DNA of 64,000 nucleotides from Tenrec ecaudatus (lineage: Eukaryota > Chordata > Mammalia > Afrosoricida > Tenrecidae), in the NCBI RefSeq assembly GCF_050624435.1, contig NC_134541.1, positions 103,474,805 through 103,538,804 of the forward strand, in the 5' to 3' direction. Of the stretch, positions 49,791 through 60,439 are shown piece after piece (the first letter of the stretch is position 1; each line of letters opens with the position of its first letter). Under the pieces are notes generated by a model that did no database searches, had not been told where the DNA came from, and was given only the letters and a program-made list of their open reading frames with translations. A program made the translations under genes and the position numbers.

Positions 49791-49834
49791 CTGACTTTAA
49801 AAACTCAAATGCAACGCATCTGAGTTGCCCCTGA

Positions 49835-49985
49835 GTTGCTGTCCACTCCCCACCACCCTATAGGGCAGAGTAGAACTGCCCCATGGGGTTTCCAAGGCTG
49901 TAAATCATTATGGAAGTCAACTGGGTCCGTCTTCCTGAGGAGCAGCTGGTGGGCTTGAACTGATGACCTTTTGGCTAAGCAGCTG
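49835..49985 (-). repeat. AfroSINE
   Basis: TATAGGGCAGAGTAGAACTG, CCCCATGGGGTTTCCAAGGC and GGGCTTGAACTGATGACCTT are reverse SINE blocks. Confidence 0.8.
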
Positions 49986-51145
49986 AGTGGAGGACAAGTG
50001 ATCAGTAATCTTAATTACAGCTGCAAAAGTTCTTTTGCCTTTAACACAACCATCTGGGAGAAAGTCTTCGAGACCTTCTGGAATTCTGTCCTCCACACTA
50101 CGGACACAAAGGGATGTGTTTATTCCAAGGGGTGTGTTTCTTCCAAGCAGTGGCTAATGCTCCAGAAGTCAAGGGGGTCCTGGGACACAGGGACTGGATA
50201 AGTCGTTCCGAATCCCCTAGGCCACTGCTGGCTTGATTCAGCCTCTCACCAGGGTCCCTGTCCAGTCTCTTGGCATTTGGACTATCCCTGTTCAGCTCTC
50301 CCTTCAGCCCAGTTGGAGTGGAACTCTCTCATCATAGGCACACCCAACTCAACAGCTGCCCATCTCGCCGAATATATTCAAAACAAAGCACCAACCAAAA
50401 AAATGTTAAAACTGGTTTTTGATGAAGATTTTCACACAGAGGAATAGGATCCCGTGCATAGGTTCCTCTGCAGATTGCTGTGACCTTGGTCACAGGTGTG
50501 AACAGGCTCATTCCTTGGTTGCCCTGCTCACCCCCACCTCCCGCCCATCTTGGTTTTAAAGTCATTGTTGACGGTTGGGTTTCTCAGAGATGTTCTCCAA
50601 GGAACCTGACTGATGCTTACTGGGGGCATTAGTTTTTTGAGTATTTTATTTAGCTCAAGCCTAGGGGGTGGGTTAGTGTGTTTACAAAATATGAAGAATA
50701 TCTCAGAGCAATAGGCCCAGGTTGGGGGAGGGGGGCACTCACCCAGTCCAGGAGGTGTGAAAGCTGGTGCTCTCCGCCGCCTGGCATCCTTCCTAATAAG
50801 TAGAACAGCCATCGCTGAGCTCGAGCCCAAACTCTCTGAAGAGCCATGCCTGAGTCTCCTTTCACTCCTGCCCCTTTCCAGCCCATCTCCCTGGCCCATT
50901 CCCTCCCACCCACCCACCTCTATCTCTGGTGTGGGCTATCTTATCTGACATCTTGCTTTTTTCGATCAAAGTAAAAATCTGTGGATTTTTGTGCATGTAC
51001 AACATATCAGTGATAGACACCAAGGTTCAAGGCTAAGGTGATGCTGTTTCAGGCTGTGTCCACTTGGTTGGCCCATGATTCTTAAGAGCTTTACTTAGCT
51101 GTATTTGTAATGTAGTTTGGCAGTTAATGAAACGACCACTTTATG
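49986..51145. other. Unique-looking stretch, nothing recognised
   Basis: About 1.2 kb free of recognisable repeats. Minus-strand open frames of 87-129 codons at 50528-50917 have no domain that I can identify. Confidence 0.4.
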
Positions 51146-51149
51146 GCCT

Positions 51150-51330
51150 GATAGGGTGTAATGGTTACAAGTTGGGCTAATTTCAAGGCAGTTCTCAGCC
51201 TCCAGCCGCTTTGCTGGAGAAAAGAGTAGGATCTCTAACTCACACCAAGACTTGAAGTTTCTCACACCTGGGCCAGTTCTACCTTGTCCTATAGGGTCAC
51301 CAAGAATGTGAATTGACTAATGGCAGCGAA
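51150..51330 (+). repeat. AfroSINE
   Basis: GGTTACAAGTTGGGCTAATT, CCTTGTCCTATAGGGTCACC and TTGACTAATGGCAGCGAATT mark a moderately diverged SINE. It is the last clear one before the USP7 promoter. Confidence 0.8.
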
Positions 51331-51381
51331 TTTCGTTTTCATGGTCACTCTCCATTTTCTCCAAATGCCAATTTTCCCCAA

Positions 51382-51421
51382 AGGACCTGGTCTTTGTAAC
51401 CAGGACCTGGTCTTTGTAACC
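51382..51421. repeat. Exact 20-bp tandem duplication
   Basis: AGGACCTGGTCTTTGTAACC occurs twice without a mismatch, directly adjacent. Confidence 0.95.
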
Positions 51422-52299
51422 ACGAACTGTCCCGCTGAGAAGTGGGCTATGTATCCCACTGTCTGTCCAGATCTCTTGGTATCTATCCATTGGACTTATG
51501 GGGAGGTGGATTCTAACTCAGTGCAGTTGGGAGCTTGTAAAACACTTCCTGTACCCACCTACTTCCCTCCCCGTCCCCCACTTCTCTGCTTCCACCCCAG
51601 GGCAGCCGACTAGAGCCTGGGGAGGTTCTTTTGTATGGAGCAAATGCCACATTAACATTTGCGAGAATTTGTGTGAATAACAACTGCCTTTTTACACTCT
51701 AGGGGTGTCCCCTTGGTGAGGACTGGCTCCTAAAGTTATCCTTGCCCTGTAGTCTCGCTGGAAATTTACTGGTGGGGAGAACATTTTGAAAATTATTTTT
51801 GGAAGGGGGAGGGGAGCCCAGTCTTAATGGTGTCCTGCGGCTTATCCCACGGTATTGACCGGACACCTGCTTTGTCCCAGGCACTTGGGACAACAAGCAG
51901 AACAAGAAATAAAATGGGCAGCGGGAGGTGGAGAGATGCAGGCAATTGGGTTGAAGGTGATGGAAGCAGGAACCCTATAGCCTCCCCTGGCCACTTTGGG
52001 CACCGTGAGGGCATTTGCTCCCTTGTGTCACTTCGCTGATGAGTTTGGTGGAGATGCTGAAGCCCCCTAATTGAAGTGAAGGGCCAGTACGGTGGACTCT
52101 GGGCGGCATCGGACAGCGTCGATAGGGAGGAAATTTTAAACGAGCTGCTTGGGTGTTTTCTTTGGGGGGTGGGGGGAGTGAGAGAAAATAAAAGCTCTCC
52201 CACGCGAGATTCTGGGGCGGAGGGGACACGAATTACTGATCAGGTAAGATGCTAAGTTAACAAATAGTAATCATAATAATAAAGCTTCGCCGCTGACCC
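51422..52299. other. USP7 upstream flank, nothing recognised
   Basis: The flank becomes richer in G and C towards the CpG island. No repeat or exon was recognised. Confidence 0.4.
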
Positions 52300-52490
52300 T
52301 TGCTGGCCACTCACTGCCCAGGGCCGGCTGGCGACCTCGGCTACTTGGCCAGCGTCCACACAGCTGCTGCTGGGGGGCCCCTCCAGGGACCAGAGGCGGA
52401 GAGCTCGCCCGAGCCGCAGCGGGCCAGGTTGGATGCACTGGCCACTGGCCGCTCGCCGCTCCGCCCTCGGCCGCCGCTCGCCGCTCCGCC

Positions 52491-52650
52491 CTCCAGCTCC
52501 GCCTCTGCCCCGCCCTCCAGCTCCGCCTCTGCCCCGCCCTCCAGCTCCGCCGCCCCGCCCCCAGCTCCGCCGCAGCCCCGCCCTCCAGCTCCGCCGCTCC
52601 GCCCCCAGTTCCGCCCCCGCCGCCGCTCCGCCCTCCAGCTCCGCCCGCCC
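52491..52650. repeat. GC-rich 24-bp tandem repeat in the promoter
   Basis: Two exact copies of a 24-base unit (CTCCAGCTCCGCCTCTGCCC + CGCC) lie at 52491-52514 and 52515-52538. Several shortened variants of CCAGCTCCGCC follow to about 52650. Confidence 0.85.
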
Positions 52651-52763
52651 CGAGCTCCGCCCCCCGCCGCCGCTCCGCCCCCGGCTCGGCGCCCGCCCGC
52701 CGCCGCCCGCTCTCCTCGCTCGCTCGCTCGCTCCCGGCCCCCCATGCGGATGTGACATTTCAC

Positions 52764-52780
52764 GCCGCCGCCATTTTGAG
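52764..52780 (+). promoter_or_regulatory. YY1-type site
   Basis: GCCGCCGCCATTTTGAG contains the exact YY1 core GCCGCCATTTTG. In housekeeping promoters this motif usually lies just downstream of the transcription start and on the coding strand, as here. Confidence 0.6.
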
Positions 52781-53359
52781 AGCGAGCCGAGCCGAGCCGA
52801 GCCGCCGGGCCGCCGGGTCTGCCGCCGGAGCCCCGCCGACGACGCCGAGGAGGCGGAGGCCGCAGCGCCCCGAGCGCGGCCGGCCCGTTGCCCGCCCGCC
52901 TGCCGCCCCCGTGAGCCCCCGGCCCCGCAGGCCCACCGCGCCCGGCCAGGCCTCCCGCCCGCCCGCCGCGCCCGGCCCGAGGCGGGGCTGAGTCCGCGGC
53001 CCCCGCCCGGCCGCCCTCCGCCCCCGGCCGGCCCGCGGCCCCGCAGCCCCGGCCCCGGCGGCGGGAGGCGGGCCCGGCGGCGGCGGCGGCGGCCGCAGCC
53101 GGCAACGAGGCCACCCGGCCCGGCCCGCCGGCCGCCCGCCCGCCTCGGCGCCGAGATTGGGCGAATCGCGAGCAAGTACGTGCGCGTCTCCCTGCCGCCG
53201 CCGCCCGCCGCGGGCCGCCCCGGGGCCGCCGCCGCCGCCGAGGACGCGCGGGAGGAGGAGGAGGAGGCCGCCCCGCCGCCGCCCCGGCTCCCCGCCGCCC
53301 GCCCGCCGGGCCCGCAGCCCCGGGACCCGGCCGCAGGCGAGGCCCAGGCCGCGGCCGAC

Positions 53360-53435
53360 ATGAACCACCAGCAGCAGCAGCAGCAGAAAGCGGGCGAGCA
53401 GCAGCTGAGCGAGCCCGAAGACATGGAGATGGAAG
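53360..53435 (+). CDS. USP7: USP7 (HAUSP) coding exon 1
   Basis: USP7 is a nuclear ubiquitin-specific cysteine protease that removes ubiquitin from p53, MDM2 and other proteins. Exon 1 encodes only 25 residues plus one base: MNHQQQQQQKAGEQQ, then LSEPEDMEME, which is the known USP7 N-terminus. This short disordered segment precedes the TRAF domain encoded by later exons outside the window. The polyglutamine run is six CAG codons. The exon ends GGAAG|GTGAGG (intron from 53436), a consensus donor in phase 1, as in other mammals where the next exon begins by completing an alanine codon. The start context GCCGACATGA has G at -3. The frame is open for more than 900 bases upstream, so an N-terminal extension cannot be excluded. 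There are no repeats within 1.9 kb upstream. Confidence 0.95.
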
Positions 53436-54001
53436 GTGAGGCCGCGGCGGCGGGGCCGGGGGCGCCGGGGAGGGGCTCGCCATCTTTAAGCAGGCCCGGG
53501 GCCGCGGCCTGGCCACCCGGCACCGGCCCCGGCCAGGCTGCACCGTCATGCCGCCGCCGGCCCCCGCATTGTCCGGCCCGGGGCCTCTGGGGCACAAAGC
53601 TCGAGGAGCGGGCGCGGAGCGGTGCACGGGCCGGCCCGGCGGCTGGGGAGCTGCGCTCCGGGGGCTGTCCCCTTGCTCGGGCGTCCCCGGGGCCCGTCTC
53701 CCTTGACCTGCCGCGGGCTGGCCAGCTGGGGAAGTCTGGCCTTCTTGGGCTGCGGGGTTCGCCCACACCTGCTCCAGCGCGCTCCCCCGGAGGGAACCCA
53801 CGGCGGCTCTCCAGCGCAACCCCCCCAAAGCACTTTTGTCACCGCACTTGCCAACGTCGACCTTAATTTTGAAACATCTGCGAAGAACGCAGAGGTTCCC
53901 AGTCTTGTGACCGCCCAGAGTTCTAGCACCCGGGCTCATTTGTAAGTTACCTTTGCTTTTTTTTCTTTTGCTTTTTTTTAAACCGCCCCCTCCCGGGGCG
54001 T

Positions 54002-54047
54002 GTGGTACCCAACCACCGTCTCTGGCGTGTGGTCAGCATCCGGTCAG
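54002..54047 (+). other. USP7: Possible remnant of an alternative USP7 first exon
   Basis: The frame starting at GTG 54002 reads VVPNHRLWRV and reaches a donor TCAG|GTGTGT at 54048 in phase 1, the same phase as exon 1. I recall a human USP7 isoform with a short alternative N-terminus of the pattern MAGNHRLGLE. The NHRL match and phase agree, but the ATG is absent here, so it would not start translation normally. This is a weak call. Confidence 0.25.
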
Positions 54048-54752
54048 GTGTGTGTTTGAAAGTACGCGAAAACCCGCCACACTTGGCTACCTATATTAGC
54101 ACACCTGCTTTGAAAAGGCAACTAACTTCCTTTTCGGCCCGGGTGGCGCGCGACGGCTTCCCAGGATCTTTTATGAAGGCCTGGAAATAAAAGGGTCCCC
54201 GGGTGAAATAAGTAAGTTCTAGCGGACTTGGTCCTTAGAAGGCATTTTAAATTTTCTTGCAAAAAAGTACTTGCACAAGGCAAACATTGGCCCCCAAAAT
54301 AACGTTCCTTCCCTAAGGTGGGGGGTTGGAGGGAGCCCACCAGTAAAAGGCATCCAGTGCATGCACCCGAGTGAACAGATTATAGTGTTTTGCCTTGAAT
54401 ACATGTTCTTGGGTGCCCACGTGAATGGAGGGTGTGCAGGTGAAAGGTGGAGCCGTGTTGTTAGGATTGGCCTGCGGTGGGGTGCTGTACCCTGGTTTGT
54501 GGGAAGGTTTCTGGGTCCTGGAGTTAATTCTGTGGGGCTGTGTTGAAGACATGGCTTGCCAGATTGTCAAAAGCAGAGTGGCCTGGAGAAGCCCAACGAA
54601 GCTGGTCGTTGGGGATGGCAGTAATGGGGGGTAAGAGGGATGGGCGAGCAGAGGCCACGCCAAGGACCCAAGGGTGTCTATTACACTTGGCTCCAGCAAA
54701 GCCAGGGCAGTGTCTCTGATTAAACCATCTGAAAAGGAAGATGCTACCCAGG

Positions 54753-54799
54753 AGGAGAGAGAGAGAGAGTGTGTGTGTGAGTGAGTGAGAGAGAGAGAT
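54753..54799. repeat. GA/GT simple repeat
   Basis: Alternating GA and GT dinucleotide runs (GAGAGAGAGAGTGTGTGTG, then GAGAGAGAG) in intron 1. Confidence 0.9.
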
Positions 54800-56616
54800 A
54801 TTTTTGTGACACAATAAACATTAAGAACTCCCTGCCTTCTTGAGTAGCTCCAAAACAAGACACGAGTTGTATCATGCTAACTGGTTTGCCCATGCGCATG
54901 GCCTGGTGATTCTGAACTTGAGTGCAAATGATGAATTACCTGACTGTAAAGGTTGGCATTGGGGACCCCGGGGGGGGTGTTCGCTGAGAGTCTGGGGAGT
55001 GGTGGCATGTTAGCAGCAGCAGTGAGTGTAGATGTAGGCACGACTGCACAGCTCCGTTTTGAAGGGGAGTCCCTGAAGGGCGCTGGGAGAATTTGCAGAA
55101 GCTTGCTTTATAAAGCACACTTAAAAGTTTGCGTTTAGGGTCGGGGCTGGATCGCAGGGCAGCGATGCGCCTTGGCCCATTACTCGAACCGGATGGCCTC
55201 AGCTTCAAACTTGGTAATGTCCAAAGCTCGTTTTCCTGGGCAGGCCTTCTGCCCAGATTCACCACCCAGAAGGGGCCTCGTCTCGGTAGGACTGATGCTG
55301 CTAGTCTCCAGTCCTGCCCAATGAGCATCTGCAGGTGTAAGGCATCAGAAGTAGCCAGTTTCCTCCAAGCCGTCTTAAGCCTTCCCATCCCTAACAGCTG
55401 GCACCAACCCTGCCTAATGATGGTGTGGGCTCTGGAGGAGGGCAAGAAGCCTCCTGTTTACAAACCAGAAGTGAAGAAGGCAGTAGATACTCAGGTTGGT
55501 GCCCTGAGATAGAGACCCAGGTCCTAGTCAGCTGTGGTTGCACCTATTTGCTACCTGTGTTTGCCCTGGTTGAAATGGGAGGACAGCCTGATGGGATTGG
55601 CTGCACTCCCCCCCACCCCCACCATTAGGGCCCAGTTCCCTTTCCTCTTGCCTGCTACCAGGGTGGCATGGTGGTCCTTGTGTGCTTGGTAGCGAATTTG
55701 AGGAGTTGGACTGCCTGGCTTTTAGTTAAGAGGGATGACGGGTGATGTCTGCTGAGGTAGGAACCATACGCTCCCCACTGACCTGGACTTGCCCCAACTG
55801 CAGGTTTCAGTTTGGGAGGTTGTCCTTAGGTCTGGCCAGGGTGATGTTAGCATCCACCAGAGCTGAGGGGTACAAGGGGTGACCCCAGAGTCTTGGCCTC
55901 TGGAGAGGTGGTGATAACAGTTCTGGTGGCAAACAGGAAGGCTTGTGGGCCACCTTGCTGCCTGGCATGGAACTTCCCCAGCGGATTTCCAAGGCCACTG
56001 CCGGTCTTTCCTGTTCTGCTGTGGAGCCCAGGGTAGCTTTGAGCCACCAGTCTGCAAGCCCGTGACTGTTGCACCGCATGGCTCTGGACAGCCCTGGGTT
56101 TGCCCCCGCTGTTTGTTTTCCTTAGTTCCTCTGCCCTCTGAGTGACTAGCGCTGCACTCATCAGACCCCTGCCACCAGAGAGAGCAAACCCACAAGGCGA
56201 CCTCTTTTCTGGAAAGAGCCCATCACTGGCTTCTGCCTTGTTTTTGGTTTGGGGCAAGTGGCTGGAATTTTCTTTATTTCAGTAAGATAAAGTTTCAAGT
56301 TACGTTACTGTTAAAGCATATTTTGGGAAAAGAAAGGGATTTATTTGTCTTGTGCCTGTCTTAAGCCTCAGTGCCCTTGCACCCGAAGCCGGTGCACTGA
56401 ATATAGGAGCATCTCTGCTTCCTTGCAGCACTGTCTCCCATTGGCTTTGCTGGATCAGTTTGGAGCTGCCAAGTAAGAGAAGTGAGTTTAAATCAGCACT
56501 AAGCCAACCGATGTGAGCAGGCTAATTTGCATCCCCAACACCTCTGTTCCTCTCTGGCTGTGTCCTTCTCTGTCATCAGATCGATAATTGCTACCAGCCC
56601 ATGAGAGAGGAAAAGG

Positions 56617-56648
56617 TATAGTGTGTGTGTGTGGTGTGTGTGTGTGTT
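56617..56648. repeat. (TG)n microsatellite
   Basis: TG run with one interruption (TGGTGTG) in USP7 intron 1. Confidence 0.9.
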
Positions 56649-56934
56649 TTATGGGGGGTTGAATTTGGGAGAGGAGAGAGGCCATGGGGTTACAGCTTGT
56701 GGCAGTTGGCTGTCAGGCATTGGGTTTTAGCTGGGCCTTGCCCTTTAAAAGTTGCGTGCTGTCTGCAAGCTGCTACACTGGGTACCTTGAGCTCCACGTC
56801 TCAAGACAGGTCTCTTCCTTTGTGGTTGTGAGGCTGAAAAGATAGTAAACAGGAGTTGCCAGCAGGTCCGAACTGGAAGCTTAGGGCTTCTCTATAGAGG
56901 TGGCTATGGAGAGATGAATGGCCACAGGTCGGGA

Positions 56935-57110
56935 CCTGGTGATGCATGCCCATGATCAAACATGGGCCCTTAACCAGAAGGCGGGCAGGTTGATCCCACG
57001 GGAAGGATGTGGGAACCCATTTCCATGATGATAGCCAAGAAAACCCTTACAGGCGAGTTGTTCTCTGCCCCGTGGGGCCCACGGTGAATTGAAATGGACT
57101 CAGTGGCCCC
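56935..57110 (+). repeat. Possible diverged SINE
   Basis: CCTGGTGATGCATGCCCATG at the start and GAATTGAAATGGACTCAGTG at the end resemble SINE head and tail, with weak similarity between them. Confidence 0.35.
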
Positions 57111-59474
57111 TAACCCCAGCAGGTCCACCATGGGTGGTGGGGAGGGGCAGTCTTCCACACCAGGTGCAATGTCTGGTAAACACTGGGGCTCACTATTCAG
57201 AGGTTTGGGGTCTGTTCTTTTAAGGAAAATGGGATGGATTAATGAGGGGAGGGGCAGTGTGGACTTGGTGTGGTGCGGTGAAAATGGTGATGGAATTGGG
57301 TCAGCCCACGGCAGTCTCTGGCCACAGTGTCTGTAGCAGGCAAGCCAGAGCACAGAAGTGGCCTCGACTTCTCTGGGTCACACATCCTGTCACCAAGCCC
57401 CTTGTTTTTCCAGCCACCTCCCTCAGTGGAATGGGACCCTTGTTGACCCCCGCCAGGACTAGTGCAGTCACCCTCTTCCTGGAAGTGCCCATCTGATTTC
57501 CCAGTAAGCAAGGTAAACACAGCACCTTCTATGGAATTGAAGGTCCTTTCCCCCCAATGATCCCTGACAGGGATGGGGGTACCCAGTGGAAATTACATGT
57601 GGTGAAGAACCTGAGAAAATGTTCACACTAGGTGAGTCAGGAAGCAGAAGTAGGACTTTGCTTACCTTGCTTGCTGGGCAGTCCATCCTGCATCCTGAGC
57701 CCCATGGGGCCATGACACTGGCGGCCCTGAGGAAGAATTACCAGGTAAAAAGGACGAGGGTGTTGTGTGTGCATGTAGGTGTCCCTTGGAGGCTGGCAAG
57801 AGGTGTGTGGTCAGCATGGCCCAGCCTCCCATGGGAGCCAGGTGCCCATACACTCATCAATTCTGGCTGGGTGGGTTACAGCTGGGGGACTGTGTGTGGT
57901 TCCTCCCCCCCATTCTCCCCCACACACACATTGCGCACTGTGGCAACTCCTTCAGGACAGACAGCCCGGGAAGGTGCCACCACTTCCTTCTGCCACCCTA
58001 AACCTGACTGGTTGTCACAGATACCAGCCTTGTCCTGTGAGCACCCCTGCCTGCAGGCTCCCCATTCATGAATTCACCTTCCTTTGATGGGTTGCCCCAA
58101 AGATAACCACCCTAGCTCCCATCTTGGTAAATTTATCAGGGGTGGTGTGGGTGGGAGGGAGGGAGACCCTCCAGGAAACCTGACTTCAGAGACAAGGCCA
58201 ACCTGTGGGAGGTGCCCTTGGGGCAGCTTGTAAGAACCCACTGCAGCCATAAACAGGATCTCCTGGATTTCACTTTATTGCTTTAACCGGAAGCTAAGCT
58301 GCTCCCTGTGGCAGTTCAGGAGCCTTTCGGGAAGGAAAGTCTCTGGTCCAGATAATAATCCCAGCAGTGGAAGGCTTTGAGCGTCATTGAATCTTTTGTC
58401 TTTCAGTATTTCTGTTAGTGAATCGAGGTTGGGTCTTTTTGGGGGGTGGGAGTGGGGTATAGTGTCTCAGTGGCATAGATGTTTGATATGCACCATTACT
58501 GGACATGTCCAATGTCACCTGCTTGAAGTGTGCATGTGGACTTAGGATCCTAAGTCGGAGGACGTTGGGGTTTAGGTGCCCAGCACCTAGGTAAGAAGTC
58601 CTGAGGACTGGCCACTGACAGACACTCTGGTTTGGTTTTGTTGACACACTGTTTCAGAAGCAGGATATAGGTGACTGAGGAGTTTCTTTTGAGGGGGCTG
58701 GGATGCTCTGACCTGGCAGAGAGGGGAGGGGGTGCTTCCAGAATGTTGTGTGGACGCCCCAGCAGGGGCAATATCTGGGGTGACCCTGCAGTGAGCTCTG
58801 CATGGTGCAGTCCCTGACCTTCCTGGAGCCACTGTCTAACAACTGTTAGTGCTCAGCATGTCCAGTGTCTTTGGCCACCTTTGCCTCGCCCTTTCTCTTG
58901 AGTTTGTGGCATATACGACTTTTTTGTGGTTGAGTTTGGGCCTGTGTAACCAGACATTGGTCATATCCCCATAGCCTTCAGTGTGCAGGAGGGGATGTGG
59001 GCCTGCCAGCTGGATGGGCGAGGGCCATCCCGCATGGCGGGGTGTGTGCTGACGCACTGCCTGCAGGCTCCCGGTACAGCACCCCCTAGGGCTCCTCGGA
59101 GCTCTCAACACCTGCCGCAGCCACCGGGGTCTCAGCAAGACCTTCTCTCTTGGTTCTTCCTTGGTGTGGTCTGTTGCAATCCCCTCTTCCTGCTTCTGGG
59201 GTATTCGGAGTAGCCACTCCTTGATGAGCCCTAACACCTGTTTGTATAGTTCCACCTGTTAGCCTGGTGGGAGTGACCAGGCCACAAACATCTAAATGGC
59301 CCATCATTGCCACACAGGACGACTGACAGGCCAGAGTCACCGACAGTGGAGCTTGGGCACTCTTGTTTGACGGTAGGATCTTGGGTGGTTTTTTTTCTAG
59401 TCTGACAACATAAAGGCCTCAGTCAACACCAGCGACCAAGGTACCCTTGAGAGCTGGTATGGGGAAGGTTGGTG

Positions 59475-59499
59475 GGCTGTGCTGTGCTGTGCTGTGCTG
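59475..59499. repeat. (GCTGT)n pentanucleotide repeat
   Basis: About five GCTGT units in USP7 intron 1. Confidence 0.85.
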
Positions 59500-60439
59500 G
59501 ACTCCACAGGCCCCACACACACTGAGTTGGTCAGTGAGTGCCTGGCTTGAGTTTATATGCTGTGGGCGTTTGTAGGTACAGATGTGCAGTTGGGGTGCTA
59601 ATGCTCCCCAGACTGTTAGCAGGGTACAGGTAGTCTCTCCTTGCAGGTCCCTCCCGCCTGCCAAGTGGTGCGGGGGGTTTTGACACTGACTGGGGTGTGG
59701 AGGCTGACCCAGTACTGTGGCCAGCAGCTGGGAACCCTGGGGGGAAAGTGTACCTAGAGTTGTGAGTGCATTTAATCAATGGAACTTTAGGGAATAAATT
59801 ATTTTCAAGCCTTTTAATTCATCCTGTGTAGTAGCTGCCCTAAAACAAGGCCTGGAGACACATCCTAACCTGTCAACTGGTCAGCTAGCGCACTGCCTCT
59901 GCTGCTTCCAGTCGAGAGCTGGTTCCTAAAAACACTGGTTCCTAAACTCAGGCAGCTGGTTTTCTTCTAGGTACAGGGCTTCCTGCTGCCCAGAGGGGTA
60001 ACCTCTGGGAGAGGCCTCTTTGAGCTGAGATGGGTGTGGAGTGAAGAAGCAATTACCACGAGTTAATGAACTTGGAGAATATTTGGTTGTGGTATGAATG
60101 CATGTGTACTGAACAAGTTTGTTTTCCCTTCAACAATTCATATACCTTTTGTTTTGTAATGTGAGTTGCAAACCCCTCAGTGTAACAGCTCTCTCCCCAC
60201 TTCCTCTGGGGCACCTTCCTGTTTTCTGAGCCTTGCTGTTGGGCAAATGGCGCCTGCTCTGCCCCTTGTTTTGAGAACTGGCTCTCTGTTGTTGGGCTTG
60301 AGAGGGGATTTGGTATTGGGTTCATTTCCAAGTTTGAAGAGTGTCTGAGGGAGGGCCTGCTAGCTAGGCTCACAGGATTCTCACCAGTCTCTATCACAGC
60401 CTTAAGTCTGGTCTTTAAGATCCCAGTTGGTGCTCACCG

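Larger units (their letters stand above)
52300..54190. promoter_or_regulatory. USP7: USP7 CpG island and promoter
   Basis: The stretch is extremely GC- and CpG-rich, with many GC boxes (CCGCCC/GGGCGG) and no TATA box. It covers the presumed transcription start, the 5' leader and coding exon 1 of USP7. The start site cannot be placed exactly; the YY1-like site at 52764 and the AGCCGAGCCGAGCCG stretch after it are plausible markers. CpG density falls after about 53.9 kb. Confidence 0.88.

Noticed and set aside
52433..53866. Plus-strand open frame of 477 codons containing the USP7 start
   Set aside because: Only 53360-53435 is supported as coding. The rest is leader and intron translated by chance; the possible N-terminal extension is reported separately as a finding.
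52252..53939. Minus-strand open frames of 504 and 532 codons across the USP7 CpG island
   Set aside because: Extreme GC content removes stop codons on both strands. The translations are low-complexity runs of G, A, R and P without domains and lie antisense to a known exon.
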